Source: Pseudoalteromonas sp. P1-25
Lineage (GTDB): Bacteria; Pseudomonadota; Gammaproteobacteria; Enterobacterales; Alteromonadaceae
Reading direction: 5' to 3'
DNA length: 64,000 nucleotides
Assembly (NCBI RefSeq): GCF_001401805.1
Contig: NZ_LKDW01000005.1
Location: 101,202-165,201 of the forward strand
In this document: piece after piece, positions 25,491 to 35,206 of the stretch
Position numbering within the stretch: position 1 is the first letter of the stretch
Layout: every line of letters begins with the position of its first letter
Notes under the pieces: model-generated
What the model was told of the DNA's origin: nothing
Database searches by the model: none
The model's input: only the letters and a program-made list of their open reading frames with translations
Program-made: the position numbers and the translations under genes

Positions 25491-28250
25491 ATGAAAACAA
25501 CGCTCACCTTTTTAAGCTCAGCTCTGCTTGCAAGTTTGGCAAGCCCAGCTGCTTGGGCTCAAAAGCCGTTAGAATTTAAAGACGTATTCGATTTTAAGTA
25601 CGCAAAAAACACACAACTTTCAGATGATGGTAAAATCCTCAGCTTTAGCGCTAAGCCTTACCGTGGCAATGCAAACGGGCAAGTTTATGACTTAACAACT
25701 AACACCCTCATTAGCACTGTAGAGCGCGGCACCAAGCCCGTTATTAACAAAGCCGCTAACTGGGTGGCCTTCACACAAGTGCCAACGCTTTTAAAGCAAG
25801 AGACCACTAAAAAGAAGTCTGAGCTAAAAAACAACCTTATATTAATCAACACTCAAACCGGCGAAAAACAACAATTTGCCGACGTAAAAGATTATGTATT
25901 AGCTGATAATGGCCAGTGGCTTGCTTACCGAGTTGATCAAAAAGCTGAAAAAGACGAAACCACCGACAATAAAACAGAAGAAAAAAGCGAGATCACCCCA
26001 GACAAAAAAGATAAAAGCTTTGAGCTGGTTATTGTCGATTTAAAAAACAATACAACACATAGCATAAATAATGTATTTAGTTACGCCATAAGCCCTAAAG
26101 CCAGCCTGTTACTCGCAAGCCAAAGTTACAGCGATGGCAATAATAATCAAATTGTCCTACTTGAACTAAACAACAACTTTGCACAAAGTGTACTAATCGA
26201 TGAGCCTGGTGTTGTTGCGCAAACAATTGTGTGGCATCCAAGTAAAGATATTGCAGCATTTAGCTTAGGTAATTATGTAAATGACGATACACGCCGTAGG
26301 CAATATGAACTAAAACTTTGGCAAAATAATACCCTTAGCACTATCGACCCCCCTAATAAAGACTGGGTAATAGGCAAAACAGCAAAAATTACATTCTCCG
26401 AAGATGGCGAGCGTTTATACTTTGAAAACCACCCAAAACTTGCTGCAAAAGTAAAAGCAAAAGAATACACTGATACAGCGTCACTGTATAACTTTGACAC
26501 GATTCGTGAGCATAAAGGGTTGAAAGTTTGGCACAATAACGACGCTCAAATAAAACCACGCGAAGAACAACAATGGAACAAGGTAAATAAAAACCGTCAT
26601 TACAGCGCAGTTTTACATTTAGATAGTCAAAAAACAGTACAGCTTAGTAATGAAAAAGTGAGCGATTTAACGCTTAACACTAACCGTAGTCAAAGTGTAT
26701 TAGGCTATTCAAACCAAGCGCATCTTGAAAAAATAATGTACGGCGGCTTTTTTGCCGACTACTACAGCATCAATGTAAATACTGGTGAGCAAACAGTCAT
26801 TGTTAAAAACTCACCGTTTACACCAAGCCTTGCGCCAAATGGTCAGTACGCTGCTTATTTTGCTAATAGCCAAGTTCAGCTTAAAGATTTAAAAAATAAT
26901 AAAGTAACCGCGCTTAGCAAAGCCATTAATGCCACCTTTGCAGATGACAAGCACGACTACCCGTCAGCGCAGCCTGGTTATGGGTTTGCCGGTTGGTTAA
27001 ATAACAGCAGCCAAGTATTAGTGTATAGCAAATACGATATTTGGGCGTTTGATGTAAATACCCAGCAAGCAACCCAACTTACAAACGGTAAAGATACAGA
27101 CACCCAATATCGCGTAATTCAGCTAGATAAAAACCTAGTTGGCTATAATAAAGACGACACGTTGCTACTATCAGCTGTGAACTTACAATCAAAACAGCGT
27201 GAAGTTGCTAAGCTCGACTTAGGCTCAAACACAGTCACTAAAGTACTTAACGGTAATAAGCGCTTTGATGTAGTTAAAAAAGCAAAAAATGCCGATAAAT
27301 ACCTATTTACCGAGCAAACTTACCAACAATTCCCTGATTACTACCAAACTGATTTTAGCTTTTCAGCGCCTAAAAAGGTGACTCATTTAAACCCACAAAT
27401 TGCTGATTTTTCCTGGGGCGAAAAGCCAGAGCTAATTAGTTATAAAGGCTTTGACGGCGAAGACTTACAAGGGGTGTTAATTAAACCTGCAGGCTACAAA
27501 AAAGGCGATAAAGTACCGGTTGTTGTGTACTTTTACCGCTATATGAGCCAGCGCATGTATGATTTTCCTAAAATGGAGCTAAATCATCGTCCTAACTTCC
27601 CTATGTTCACCTCAAATGGTTACGCAGTATTTTTGCCTGATATTCGCTTTGAAATAGGCCACCCAGGTAAATCGTCAACGCAAACCATGATAAACGCCAC
27701 ACAAAAGCTTATAGATTTAGGCATAGCCGACCCAGATAAAATAGGCCTACAAGGGCACTCATGGGCAGGATATCAAAGTGCATTTATGATCACCCAAACA
27801 GATATGTTTAAAGCGGTTGTATCCGGCGCACCGGTATCAAACATGACCAGTGCGTACAGTGGCATACGTTTAAAGTCGGGCCTTGCACGTCAATTTCAAT
27901 ACGAAACAGGACAAAGCCGTATAGGTAAAAACTTATTTGAAGCACCCGAGCTGTATATAGAAAACTCACCAGTGTTTTTTGCAGATAAAGTAAATACCCC
28001 TATTTTAATTATGTTTGGCGATAAAGACGATGCAGTGCCTTGGCACGAAGGCGTGCAATACTATTTAGCACTGCGCAGAGCGGGTAAAGACGCGACCTTT
28101 TTACAATATGAAGGCGAACCACATCATTTGAAAAAGTTTCCTAATCAGGTCGATTTTTCAATACGTATGATGCAGTACTTTGATCATTACTTAAAAGGCA
28201 AGCCAGCCGCTAAGTGGATGACAGAAGGTGAACCGTTCGTTGAAGAGTAA
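25491..28250 (+). CDS. Secreted prolyl-oligopeptidase-family (S9) peptidase
   Basis: The 919-aa protein has a signal peptide (cleavage near AAWAQK), a long beta-propeller-like N-terminal region with WD/PD40-type repeats, and a C-terminal alpha/beta-hydrolase peptidase domain. The nucleophile serine is in GHSWAGYQ (~residue 756), the acid in MFGDKDDAVPW (~845) and the histidine in EGEPHHLKK (~876), in the order of S9 peptidases. A charged Lys/Glu-rich insert occurs near residues 150-180. It is likely periplasmic and degrades peptides. It is monocistronic, with its own terminator. Confidence 0.92.
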   Translation: MKTTLTFLSSALLASLASPAAWAQKPLEFKDVFDFKYAKNTQLSDDGKILSFSAKPYRGNANGQVYDLTTNTLISTVERGTKPVINKAANWVAFTQVPTLLKQETTKKKSELKNNLILINTQTGEKQQFADVKDYVLADNGQWLAYRVDQKAEKDETTDNKTEEKSEITPDKKDKSFELVIVDLKNNTTHSINNVFSYAISPKASLLLASQSYSDGNNNQIVLLELNNNFAQSVLIDEPGVVAQTIVWHPSKDIAAFSLGNYVNDDTRRRQYELKLWQNNTLSTIDPPNKDWVIGKTAKITFSEDGERLYFENHPKLAAKVKAKEYTDTASLYNFDTIREHKGLKVWHNNDAQIKPREEQQWNKVNKNRHYSAVLHLDSQKTVQLSNEKVSDLTLNTNRSQSVLGYSNQAHLEKIMYGGFFADYYSINVNTGEQTVIVKNSPFTPSLAPNGQYAAYFANSQVQLKDLKNNKVTALSKAINATFADDKHDYPSAQPGYGFAGWLNNSSQVLVYSKYDIWAFDVNTQQATQLTNGKDTDTQYRVIQLDKNLVGYNKDDTLLLSAVNLQSKQREVAKLDLGSNTVTKVLNGNKRFDVVKKAKNADKYLFTEQTYQQFPDYYQTDFSFSAPKKVTHLNPQIADFSWGEKPELISYKGFDGEDLQGVLIKPAGYKKGDKVPVVVYFYRYMSQRMYDFPKMELNHRPNFPMFTSNGYAVFLPDIRFEIGHPGKSSTQTMINATQKLIDLGIADPDKIGLQGHSWAGYQSAFMITQTDMFKAVVSGAPVSNMTSAYSGIRLKSGLARQFQYETGQSRIGKNLFEAPELYIENSPVFFADKVNTPILIMFGDKDDAVPWHEGVQYYLALRRAGKDATFLQYEGEPHHLKKFPNQVDFSIRMMQYFDHYLKGKPAAKWMTEGEPFVEE

Positions 28251-28261
28251 GTAACCCAAAC

Positions 28262-28299
28262 AAAAAAGCCGATATTGCTTATGCAATATCGGCTTTTTT
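28262..28299. terminator. Bidirectional intrinsic terminator
   Basis: A hairpin with arms GCCGATATTGC and GCAATATCGGC is flanked by A-run and T-run, so it can stop both the S9 peptidase transcript (+) and the ROK regulator transcript (-). Confidence 0.93.
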
Positions 28300-28319
28300 G
28301 TTTTTAGGTTTCTCTTAAG

Positions 28320-29477
28320 CTACAAACACAACTCTCTAAATGGCAATGTGGCTGCGCCTATCGACACCGGAAAATTATCAATATTAGACACCACCAGCTT
28401 AGGCATTGGGCGTTTAGCACCTCGTCTAAATTGCGCATAAACTTCAGTACGCGCTATTACTTTTTCAGCTAGCTCTTTAGGTATATGGCCACCAATAATA
28501 ATCGCTTCTGCATCTAATAACGCTGAGCAACAGGTTGCGACTAAATCAAACGAGTCTTGAACTTTAAATAGCCATTCTTCAACGCCTGGCCATTCTGGGT
28601 CAAAGTTATCGTGCAAGTCGTAAATTGAATTAACAGCAACGCCATTTTTTTTCAAAATACGTTTTAATAACTCTAAATTTGGATGGGCATACAGCTTAGG
28701 CGGTAACATGTCGCCAAGCTCACCAGCGTTACCGTATGTACCATGCAATACGTCGCCGTTATTAACTATACCGCCACCAAATGCGGCCGATACAAACATA
28801 TATACAAAGTTTTTATACTCACGGCCAATACCTGCAACGCCCTCGCCCGCGGCGGCGCCTGTGGCGTCGTTAACCACCCAAGTAGGTAACTGAAAGTGCT
28901 GCGATACAATATCGATAATATCAACCTGTGACCACTCTTCTAGCATATGGTGGGTATTCATTTTTCCGTCCATAGAACTAAAAAAGCCTGAAATACCCAC
29001 GCCCATACCCAATATTTTATCGCTTGGAATATCGCGCTCTGCGCTTATATCATCCACCAGCTTTTGCGCGCATTTAAGCACGTTATTAATGCTCATATCC
29101 GACATTAGCTGCATGTGGGTGTAAACTACTTTGCCAGTAAAATCCATAACTGCAAGTGAAATGGCATCAAGCAAAATAGCTAAACCAAAGGTAAATCCGT
29201 AATCGGGGTTTAGCGCAATGCCAAACCCCGGTTTACCTTTTTTATTAGGAATTAGCGTATCGGTTTGCACTATTACGCCGTGCTGGGTTAACGACTTAAG
29301 TAAACGCGAGACAGTTTGCTGCGGAATTCGGGTGGCGCTCACAATATGGCTTTGTGTTACACATTGCTCCCAAAACACCACCTTAATAATATCGCGCTCA
29401 ATGTCTTGAAAAAGCTTATCGCCTTTGCCAAGCTCAAAACCTGAGCGTAATAAGTTACTGTTATTTAGCGAAAACAT
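28320..29477 (-). CDS. ROK-family transcriptional regulator of the sugar-glycerate locus
   Basis: The 385-aa protein has an N-terminal winged HTH (ATRIPQQTVSRLLKSLTQHG, residues ~44-63) and a C-terminal ROK domain (VGISGFFSSMDGK; FVSAAFGGGIVNNG). In most ROK proteins a Cys-rich zinc motif follows the GHxGE-like segment; here the corresponding stretch GNAGELGDMLPPKLYAHPN has no cysteines, so the zinc site is lost. It ends the minus-strand arm of the locus, 73 bases after the glycerate kinase. It probably represses or activates the transport and catabolic genes in response to a sugar intermediate. Confidence 0.88.
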   Translation of the reverse strand: MFSLNNSNLLRSGFELGKGDKLFQDIERDIIKVVFWEQCVTQSHIVSATRIPQQTVSRLLKSLTQHGVIVQTDTLIPNKKGKPGFGIALNPDYGFTFGLAILLDAISLAVMDFTGKVVYTHMQLMSDMSINNVLKCAQKLVDDISAERDIPSDKILGMGVGISGFFSSMDGKMNTHHMLEEWSQVDIIDIVSQHFQLPTWVVNDATGAAAGEGVAGIGREYKNFVYMFVSAAFGGGIVNNGDVLHGTYGNAGELGDMLPPKLYAHPNLELLKRILKKNGVAVNSIYDLHDNFDPEWPGVEEWLFKVQDSFDLVATCCSALLDAEAIIIGGHIPKELAEKVIARTEVYAQFRRGAKRPMPKLVVSNIDNFPVSIGAATLPFRELCL

Positions 29478-29550
29478 AGCTATTAACCCTAATAAAATTG
29501 GAGCACAAGATTACGTTAAACCACTATAAAGAACAAGTACGGCGCAGCGC

Positions 29551-30792
29551 CTACTCAACCACTATCACTCTAAAATCATTCACATTTGTGTTAGTGGGCC
29601 CAGTAATAATTAAATCATCTATAGCTTTAAAAAACTGATGACTATTATGACCTTGTAACTGCGCTTGTAAGTTCTCACCAGCGGCTTGTGCGCGAGCAAT
29701 CGTACTGCTATCTATATACGCGCCAGCAACATCTTTACTGCCATCAACTCCGTCAGTATCACACGCTATTGCGTAAATACCCGCTTCGCCGTTTAGTGCT
29801 TCAGCCAGTGCCATTAAATACTCTTGATTAGGGCCGCCATCACCGTATACATCGGCAACAGTTACTGTAAGCTCGCCACCTGAGAACAACATAACCCGCT
29901 TGCCTTGTACTTTTTGCTCAAGAGCAATTTTAGCATGTGCGCGGGCAACCTCTTTTGCCTCACCTTGAATATCGTATCCAAGTACTTGCGTATCCCAGCC
30001 ATGATGCTGTGCTACATTTATTGCGCTATCAATGGCGTGCTGCGCATTAGCTACAATAAAGTGCTCTCCCACTGTATCGGCTGCACCCGCTTGCTCAGGC
30101 TTTAGTAAATAAGCTTCAATCTCGCTTATGACTGGCCAATTGTACTTTTGTAAAATAGCCAGTGCATCAGCTTTAGTGCTGCCATCGCTAATAGTGGGGC
30201 CTGAGGCAATATCGCTTGGCTTATCGCCCACTACATCAGAAATAATCAGCGTGACATAATCCGATTTAGCCGCTTGCGCTAACTTACCGCCTTTAACAAG
30301 CGAGAGTTGTTTGCGCACAACATTAATTTCATCAACACTTGCACCACTTTTAAGTAAAAACTGATTAAGTGCCTGCTTTTGCGCAAATGGAACATCATCT
30401 ACCGGTAAGCACATAAGCGACGAGCCACCACCTGATATAATAAACAAAATAGGAATATCGGCCGGGTTATTTTTTACAAGCGCCAATAACTCTTTACCTG
30501 CTGCTAAGCTGTTATCATCTGGCGTTGGGTGATTAGCGCTCAGTACTTTTATGCGCCCAGTATCGCCGGCACTTTCGTAGCCATAACGCGTCACTACCGC
30601 ACCAAAGCATTTATCTCCATAAAAACGGTTAACCTCTGCGGCCATTTCTGCGGCGGCCTTACCAGCACCTACCACACATAAACCATTACTGGCATCTATA
30701 TTTTCCAAGTACTTGCCCATACACGCACTGGGTTTACAGGCATTTACCGCCGTGGTAAATAAATCGATTAAAAATGACTTTTTAGAATCCAT
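29551..30792 (-). CDS. Glycerate kinase, type 2 (MOFRL family)
   Basis: The 413-aa protein is of the GckA/TtuD class that phosphorylates glycerate, usually to 2-phosphoglycerate. Signatures: GAGKAAAEMA near the N-terminus, ISGGGSSLMCLP (~130), SDVVGDKPSDIASGPT and the MOFRL part CDTDGVDGSKDVAGAYID near the C-terminus. The frame opens further upstream inside the symporter gene, but ATG 30792 gives MDSKKSFLIDLF. It starts 10 bases after the symporter stop, so they form an operon. Its presence is the main clue that the island's substrate yields glycerate. Confidence 0.9.
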   Translation of the reverse strand: MDSKKSFLIDLFTTAVNACKPSACMGKYLENIDASNGLCVVGAGKAAAEMAAEVNRFYGDKCFGAVVTRYGYESAGDTGRIKVLSANHPTPDDNSLAAGKELLALVKNNPADIPILFIISGGGSSLMCLPVDDVPFAQKQALNQFLLKSGASVDEINVVRKQLSLVKGGKLAQAAKSDYVTLIISDVVGDKPSDIASGPTISDGSTKADALAILQKYNWPVISEIEAYLLKPEQAGAADTVGEHFIVANAQHAIDSAINVAQHHGWDTQVLGYDIQGEAKEVARAHAKIALEQKVQGKRVMLFSGGELTVTVADVYGDGGPNQEYLMALAEALNGEAGIYAIACDTDGVDGSKDVAGAYIDSSTIARAQAAGENLQAQLQGHNSHQFFKAIDDLIITGPTNTNVNDFRVIVVE

Positions 30793-30802
30793 GGGTAAAC
30801 GC

Positions 30803-32383
30803 TCACGAAAAAATTGATGGAATAGCAAGGCAAATTAATACCATCACAACAAACATGCTAAGCAGCATAACGATATCTTTACCGGTTAAAATTGAGTTTG
30901 AGGTTGTCTCAGCGTTTTGCGCTTTAGCAACCTCGTTTACTTCACGAGGAATAACGCGGCTGGTTATATAAATAATAATTGCAGTGCTTACAAAACCAAT
31001 AAAGTTCCACCAAAACCAAAATATGTCTGGCGCAAAAACCGACACCAACAAGTTAATTAACACACCACTAATTAGGCCTATATTTGCATGCAGCGCAGCA
31101 CTGCGCTTACTAACTACGGCAATTAAAAATACCGCCAGTATTGGGCCATAAAATAATGAGCCTACTTTGTTAATGGCTTCAATAATAGTAGGCGCTATAT
31201 CACCGGCATAAAGCGATAAAATTAACGTAATTGCCCCCCAAATAAGTCCTAAGTATTTAGCTAGTTTTAAATAGGTTGGTTGGTCTAGCTCTTTATTTGA
31301 AATACGGCTGTAATCTTCAATACTGACCGCCGAAAGCGAGTTAATAGCAGAGCTAAGTGATGACATAGCCGCCGATAAAATAGCCACTACTAATAAACCA
31401 ATTAGGCCATGTGGTAAGTAATCTAAAATAAAGATTGGCATCATCCAATCTGGGTTATCGGCTGGAATTTTTGCTAAAAATTCAGGGTTGCTCATAGCCA
31501 GTGTGCCTACAATTAAACCCGATACACAATATAAAATAGTAATAGGAAACCGTACTACGCCGTTGGCTAAAATCATGTAGCGTAAGTTTTTAGGATCTTT
31601 CGCACTAAGTGCACGTTGCGCTTGTGTTTGGTCACACCCATAGTAGGAGGCGTAAAGCACCACACCACCAAAAATCATAGGTAAAAAACCAAAACCATCA
31701 CCACTAAAACCAAACGAATCAAATTTTATGGCTTCTAATCGACTCGAATCCACATTAGCAATAAAGGTATCAACCCCACCTAAGTGATAAAGTCCGAAGC
31801 CAATACAGGCAATGGTACCCAATACAATGATGATCATTTGAATTGCATCACCATATACCACCGCTTTCATGCCGCCTTGCAGTGAATATAACACCGTGAT
31901 CACGCCGGTAAGCACAATGGCTTGCCATGCTTCTATGCCCATGGTGCCTTGAAGAATAAGCGATACCGCATAAATCATAATACCGGTGGCAAATGCACGG
32001 CTAAACTGAAAAACCACACTAATAAGCACACGGGTAGAACGACCAAAGCGCATTTCTAAGTAATCATAAATACTGACAATGCCGCTTTTATAAAGCTTAG
32101 GTAAAATAGTCGCTAAAATTAAAATCATCGCCAGCGGCACACCTAACTCATACGAGAGCCATTGCATACCACCACCTTCACGCAAACCAACAAATGCAGG
32201 AGCCGAAATAAAGCTAATAGCCGAAAGCTGTGTGGCCATTACCGACAAAGCTAAAGGTTTCCACCCTAAGCTTTTACCTCCTAAAAAGTAATCACTTTTA
32301 TTGGTTTGTTCGCGTAGCATAAACCCCATTACCAATAAGGCACCGAGATAAAGAGCAACTATTGAAAAATCTAATATATTCAT
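30803..32383 (-). CDS. Sodium:solute symporter (SSS family)
   Basis: The 526-aa integral membrane protein has about 13-14 hydrophobic helices and SSS signatures: GGKSLGWKPLALSVMATQLSA for TM2 and YSLQGGMKAVVYGDAIQ in the middle. The subgroup resembles sugar/inositol (SGLT-like) symporters. It should import the substrate, or its released sugar, from periplasm to cytoplasm with Na+. It lies between the TonB receptor gene and the glycerate kinase. Confidence 0.92.
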   Translation of the reverse strand: MNILDFSIVALYLGALLVMGFMLREQTNKSDYFLGGKSLGWKPLALSVMATQLSAISFISAPAFVGLREGGGMQWLSYELGVPLAMILILATILPKLYKSGIVSIYDYLEMRFGRSTRVLISVVFQFSRAFATGIMIYAVSLILQGTMGIEAWQAIVLTGVITVLYSLQGGMKAVVYGDAIQMIIIVLGTIACIGFGLYHLGGVDTFIANVDSSRLEAIKFDSFGFSGDGFGFLPMIFGGVVLYASYYGCDQTQAQRALSAKDPKNLRYMILANGVVRFPITILYCVSGLIVGTLAMSNPEFLAKIPADNPDWMMPIFILDYLPHGLIGLLVVAILSAAMSSLSSAINSLSAVSIEDYSRISNKELDQPTYLKLAKYLGLIWGAITLILSLYAGDIAPTIIEAINKVGSLFYGPILAVFLIAVVSKRSAALHANIGLISGVLINLLVSVFAPDIFWFWWNFIGFVSTAIIIYITSRVIPREVNEVAKAQNAETTSNSILTGKDIVMLLSMFVVMVLICLAIPSIFS

Positions 32384-32520
32384 AATTATTTCGCGTATTC
32401 ACATGAAGAAAACACAGCGCCTTCTCAAAAATAAAAAACTAAACAGCTATATGCTTACTTCTAAAATAGTCCCTAAAAACAAACCTATCGCTAACTTAGC
32501 TGAAAAATGCATCACAACGC

Positions 32521-32555
32521 AAAAAGCCTATTAACCCCATAACAGGTTAATAGGC
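32521..32555 (-). terminator. Intrinsic terminator of the TonB-receptor gene
   Basis: GCCTATTAACC (32526-32536) and GGTTAATAGGC (32545-32555) form an 11-bp stem. On the minus strand it is followed by T5 (complement of 32521-32525). The symporter operon therefore starts from its own promoter in 32384-32520, or by read-through. Confidence 0.85.
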
Positions 32556-32568
32556 GTAAAGCATTTAT

Positions 32569-35010
32569 TTAAAAGTCGTATTTGACTCTAAATGTAACGC
32601 GTCGTGGGAGAATTGGGCGACCTACAAAGTAAGGATTGTCTGACGTTTGGCTGTTGCCTAAACGCGGCGAGCCTTCGGTTACACCATCAGAGTCAAACAA
32701 ATTAAATATCCCTACGCTTAGGCGTACTGTTTGCTCTGGTGCAATTTGCCAGTTATAACCTGCATCAAATCTAAATAAATGAAATGAATCAAGCTCTACC
32801 GAGTTTGCATCGTTAGCATAGTTTTTACCGGTAAAGTTATGATACAAAGCAGCATCCCAGTTGTCTGCGGTATAACTAATGGATGAGTTAAATAATATTT
32901 TTGGTTTACGACGTAACTCGTTACCAATAATAGAAGGGTCTGAGTCAAACTCAGTAAATTCGTGGTCGGTGTAAGTCATGTTGGCATCAACCGCCCACTC
33001 ATCGGTAATATCGTAACGACCGGTAAGCTCCACGCCCATTGCTTTGGTCGATTGCATAACTGGCAGCTCTAATACGCCCCCGTTACCATCGTTTACAAAG
33101 TCTACGCTGCGCCTGTCTTTTAAGTCGGTTCTAAATAACGCGATGCTCCCGCTAAAGTCGTTATCAAAAAACTTAATACCCAGTTCGCCTTGTTCAACAA
33201 TTTCGGCTTCGTAGCTGGCAGGCTCACCTAAATCGTTAAACTGAATCCCTCTAATTTCTGGGAAGAAAAACCCGCGAGATGCATTCGCGTATACGTTTAA
33301 GTTAGCGGTCAAGCGGTATAACGCCGCACCCGATACGGCAAATTCAGAGGTATCTACTTCACCGTAGGTCATCACACCACTGCCTGTGGTGTTTACCTGT
33401 AAATTAGGCGCAAGTGATGGATCATCAGATATTTGTACAACTTGGCTGCCTTCACGGCTAATTTTGCCGTCAATTTCTTCATATCGTACACCAAAATCGA
33501 TAATCCAGTCATCGCTTTCCATTTGGTCCGCAATATAAAGCGCACGACGGGTAGCGCTAATTGTTTGGTTAGTGTAAGAAATACCTGGACCACTTATACC
33601 ATTTTGTGTGTACTGAACAACATCACCCTCAGCATTGGTGTACGTTAAATCAACCAGTTCTGGGTTATTGTTAAATTCCCCCAAGTAGGTCGTAATAATG
33701 TTATCGTCATCGGCTTCACTGTGTGAGAAAAACGAACCTAACGTAATATCATGGCTAAAATCGCCAACAAACATACTTTTAATAACATTAAATTCGGCAG
33801 AAAAATCTTCTGCTGGACGATCGCGGTCTAAAATACGGTTAGCAAATAGCAAGTCGTCACTTGCCAGTGCCTGCCCAGATGCGGTGTAAGTAAACGCTGC
33901 ATCGCTTACATCGCCTAAACCTCGGTTAGCTAAAAAGTCTTCTTGGCTCTCAGGAACATTAATAATACCGTCGCCATCTAAAAAAAGGTTAAATTCGTGC
34001 TGATACTTTGCGTATTTGCTGCGCATGTTAATAGCAAAATCGTTAGCGAGCTCTTTTTCAAACACGACCGAGATTGAGCCACCTTTAGTTACCACACCAT
34101 CACTGATTGGCGATTCATAACGACCATTAGCAGTGTCATAAGTAAGGTTAGACACATTAGCAGTTTGTAATGACTCCACCTCGCTGCCATCGTTACCAAT
34201 TAAACGCTCGCGGCTGTCGCCATCAAGCGGAATAGGCAGGTAAAACTGCGCTTGATCGTCAATGTATTGGCCATAAACCGTAAATGAGCCAGAGCCGTCA
34301 TCAAATTCTTTACGAATATTACCGCGAAGCTGAGTACCTTTAGTCTCAAGCCCTGTATCTAACGGGCCCTCGTCGTAACGGTAAAACCCCGACAGCGCAT
34401 AGTAAAGGCCCTCTTCGTTAAGCGGTCCGCTTGTAGCAAAGTCTAAACGAGTACGCCCTTGATCAGATAGCTCCATTTGCACGGTACTTTGCGGATCATC
34501 ACTGCCTGTTTTAGAAATGTAGTTAATAATACCCGCTACAGAACCTTGGCCAAATAAGTTAGATACACCACCACGCACAAACTCTACGCGCTCAATACCT
34601 AAGTCGTTTCGGTAGTAAACATCAAAAGCCGACGAGTTTAAGCCAAAAACACTCAAACTAGGTGAACCGTCGTACGACAGTGGCGTAAACTGAAACTGAC
34701 CCGATGAAGGTAAGCCTCTTACTTGTAGGTTTGTTGCAACCTCACCACCGCCCCCTTCTACTTTAATACCTGGGATATAACGTAGTACATCTGCTTGGCT
34801 GCTTGAGGAAAGCTTTATTAATTCATCTTCGCTAATAGAGGTTACAGATTGTGGAGTATCTGAAATTACACGTCCTTTACTGGTACCAGAGACGATAATA
34901 CGCTCAACGTTGTTGGCTTTTTTTGCTGTATTTGGCGCAGACTCTTCTGCGGCAAACGCGCCTTGTGTGAGGCATAAAGATACAATAGAGGCGATCGTAG
35001 TTTTATTCAC
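32569..35010 (-). CDS. TonB-dependent outer-membrane receptor
   Basis: The 813-aa protein has a signal peptide (ending AFAAEE), an N-terminal plug (TPQSVTSISEDELIKLSSSS through ~residue 165) and a 22-strand barrel ending in VTFRVKYDF with the C-terminal Phe. The TonB box candidate is ERIIVSG near residue 38. It is divergent from the glycoside hydrolase operon across a 196-base regulatory region. The context predicts uptake of the glycoside rather than iron; no Fur-like site is evident. Confidence 0.93.
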   Translation of the reverse strand: MNKTTIASIVSLCLTQGAFAAEESAPNTAKKANNVERIIVSGTSKGRVISDTPQSVTSISEDELIKLSSSSQADVLRYIPGIKVEGGGGEVATNLQVRGLPSSGQFQFTPLSYDGSPSLSVFGLNSSAFDVYYRNDLGIERVEFVRGGVSNLFGQGSVAGIINYISKTGSDDPQSTVQMELSDQGRTRLDFATSGPLNEEGLYYALSGFYRYDEGPLDTGLETKGTQLRGNIRKEFDDGSGSFTVYGQYIDDQAQFYLPIPLDGDSRERLIGNDGSEVESLQTANVSNLTYDTANGRYESPISDGVVTKGGSISVVFEKELANDFAINMRSKYAKYQHEFNLFLDGDGIINVPESQEDFLANRGLGDVSDAAFTYTASGQALASDDLLFANRILDRDRPAEDFSAEFNVIKSMFVGDFSHDITLGSFFSHSEADDDNIITTYLGEFNNNPELVDLTYTNAEGDVVQYTQNGISGPGISYTNQTISATRRALYIADQMESDDWIIDFGVRYEEIDGKISREGSQVVQISDDPSLAPNLQVNTTGSGVMTYGEVDTSEFAVSGAALYRLTANLNVYANASRGFFFPEIRGIQFNDLGEPASYEAEIVEQGELGIKFFDNDFSGSIALFRTDLKDRRSVDFVNDGNGGVLELPVMQSTKAMGVELTGRYDITDEWAVDANMTYTDHEFTEFDSDPSIIGNELRRKPKILFNSSISYTADNWDAALYHNFTGKNYANDANSVELDSFHLFRFDAGYNWQIAPEQTVRLSVGIFNLFDSDGVTEGSPRLGNSQTSDNPYFVGRPILPRRVTFRVKYDF

Positions 35011-35046
35011 GGGTATTCTCCAATTGTGCTAGTTGTCTGTGTGTAA

Positions 35047-35069
35047 TTACTTAGAGTGTGGCTAAGTAA
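35047..35069. promoter_or_regulatory. Candidate operator between TonB receptor and hydrolase genes
   Basis: TTACTTAG (35047-35054) and CTAAGTAA (35062-35069) are a perfect 8-7-8 inverted repeat in the divergent promoter region. The 23-bp span and position suit binding of a dimeric regulator such as the ROK protein of the locus. I found no second exact copy upstream of the symporter gene. Confidence 0.45.
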
Positions 35070-35206
35070 GTGCGAAATAATCAAGTATACATGTTAGTTT
35101 TTTGTTACTTCGAACAGGATTTAAGCACAGAAAAAAAACATTTACAACCCACAATGAGTGCTTTAACATTATTCAAATCGAAAATAACACACAAAGAGCA
35201 CCCAAT

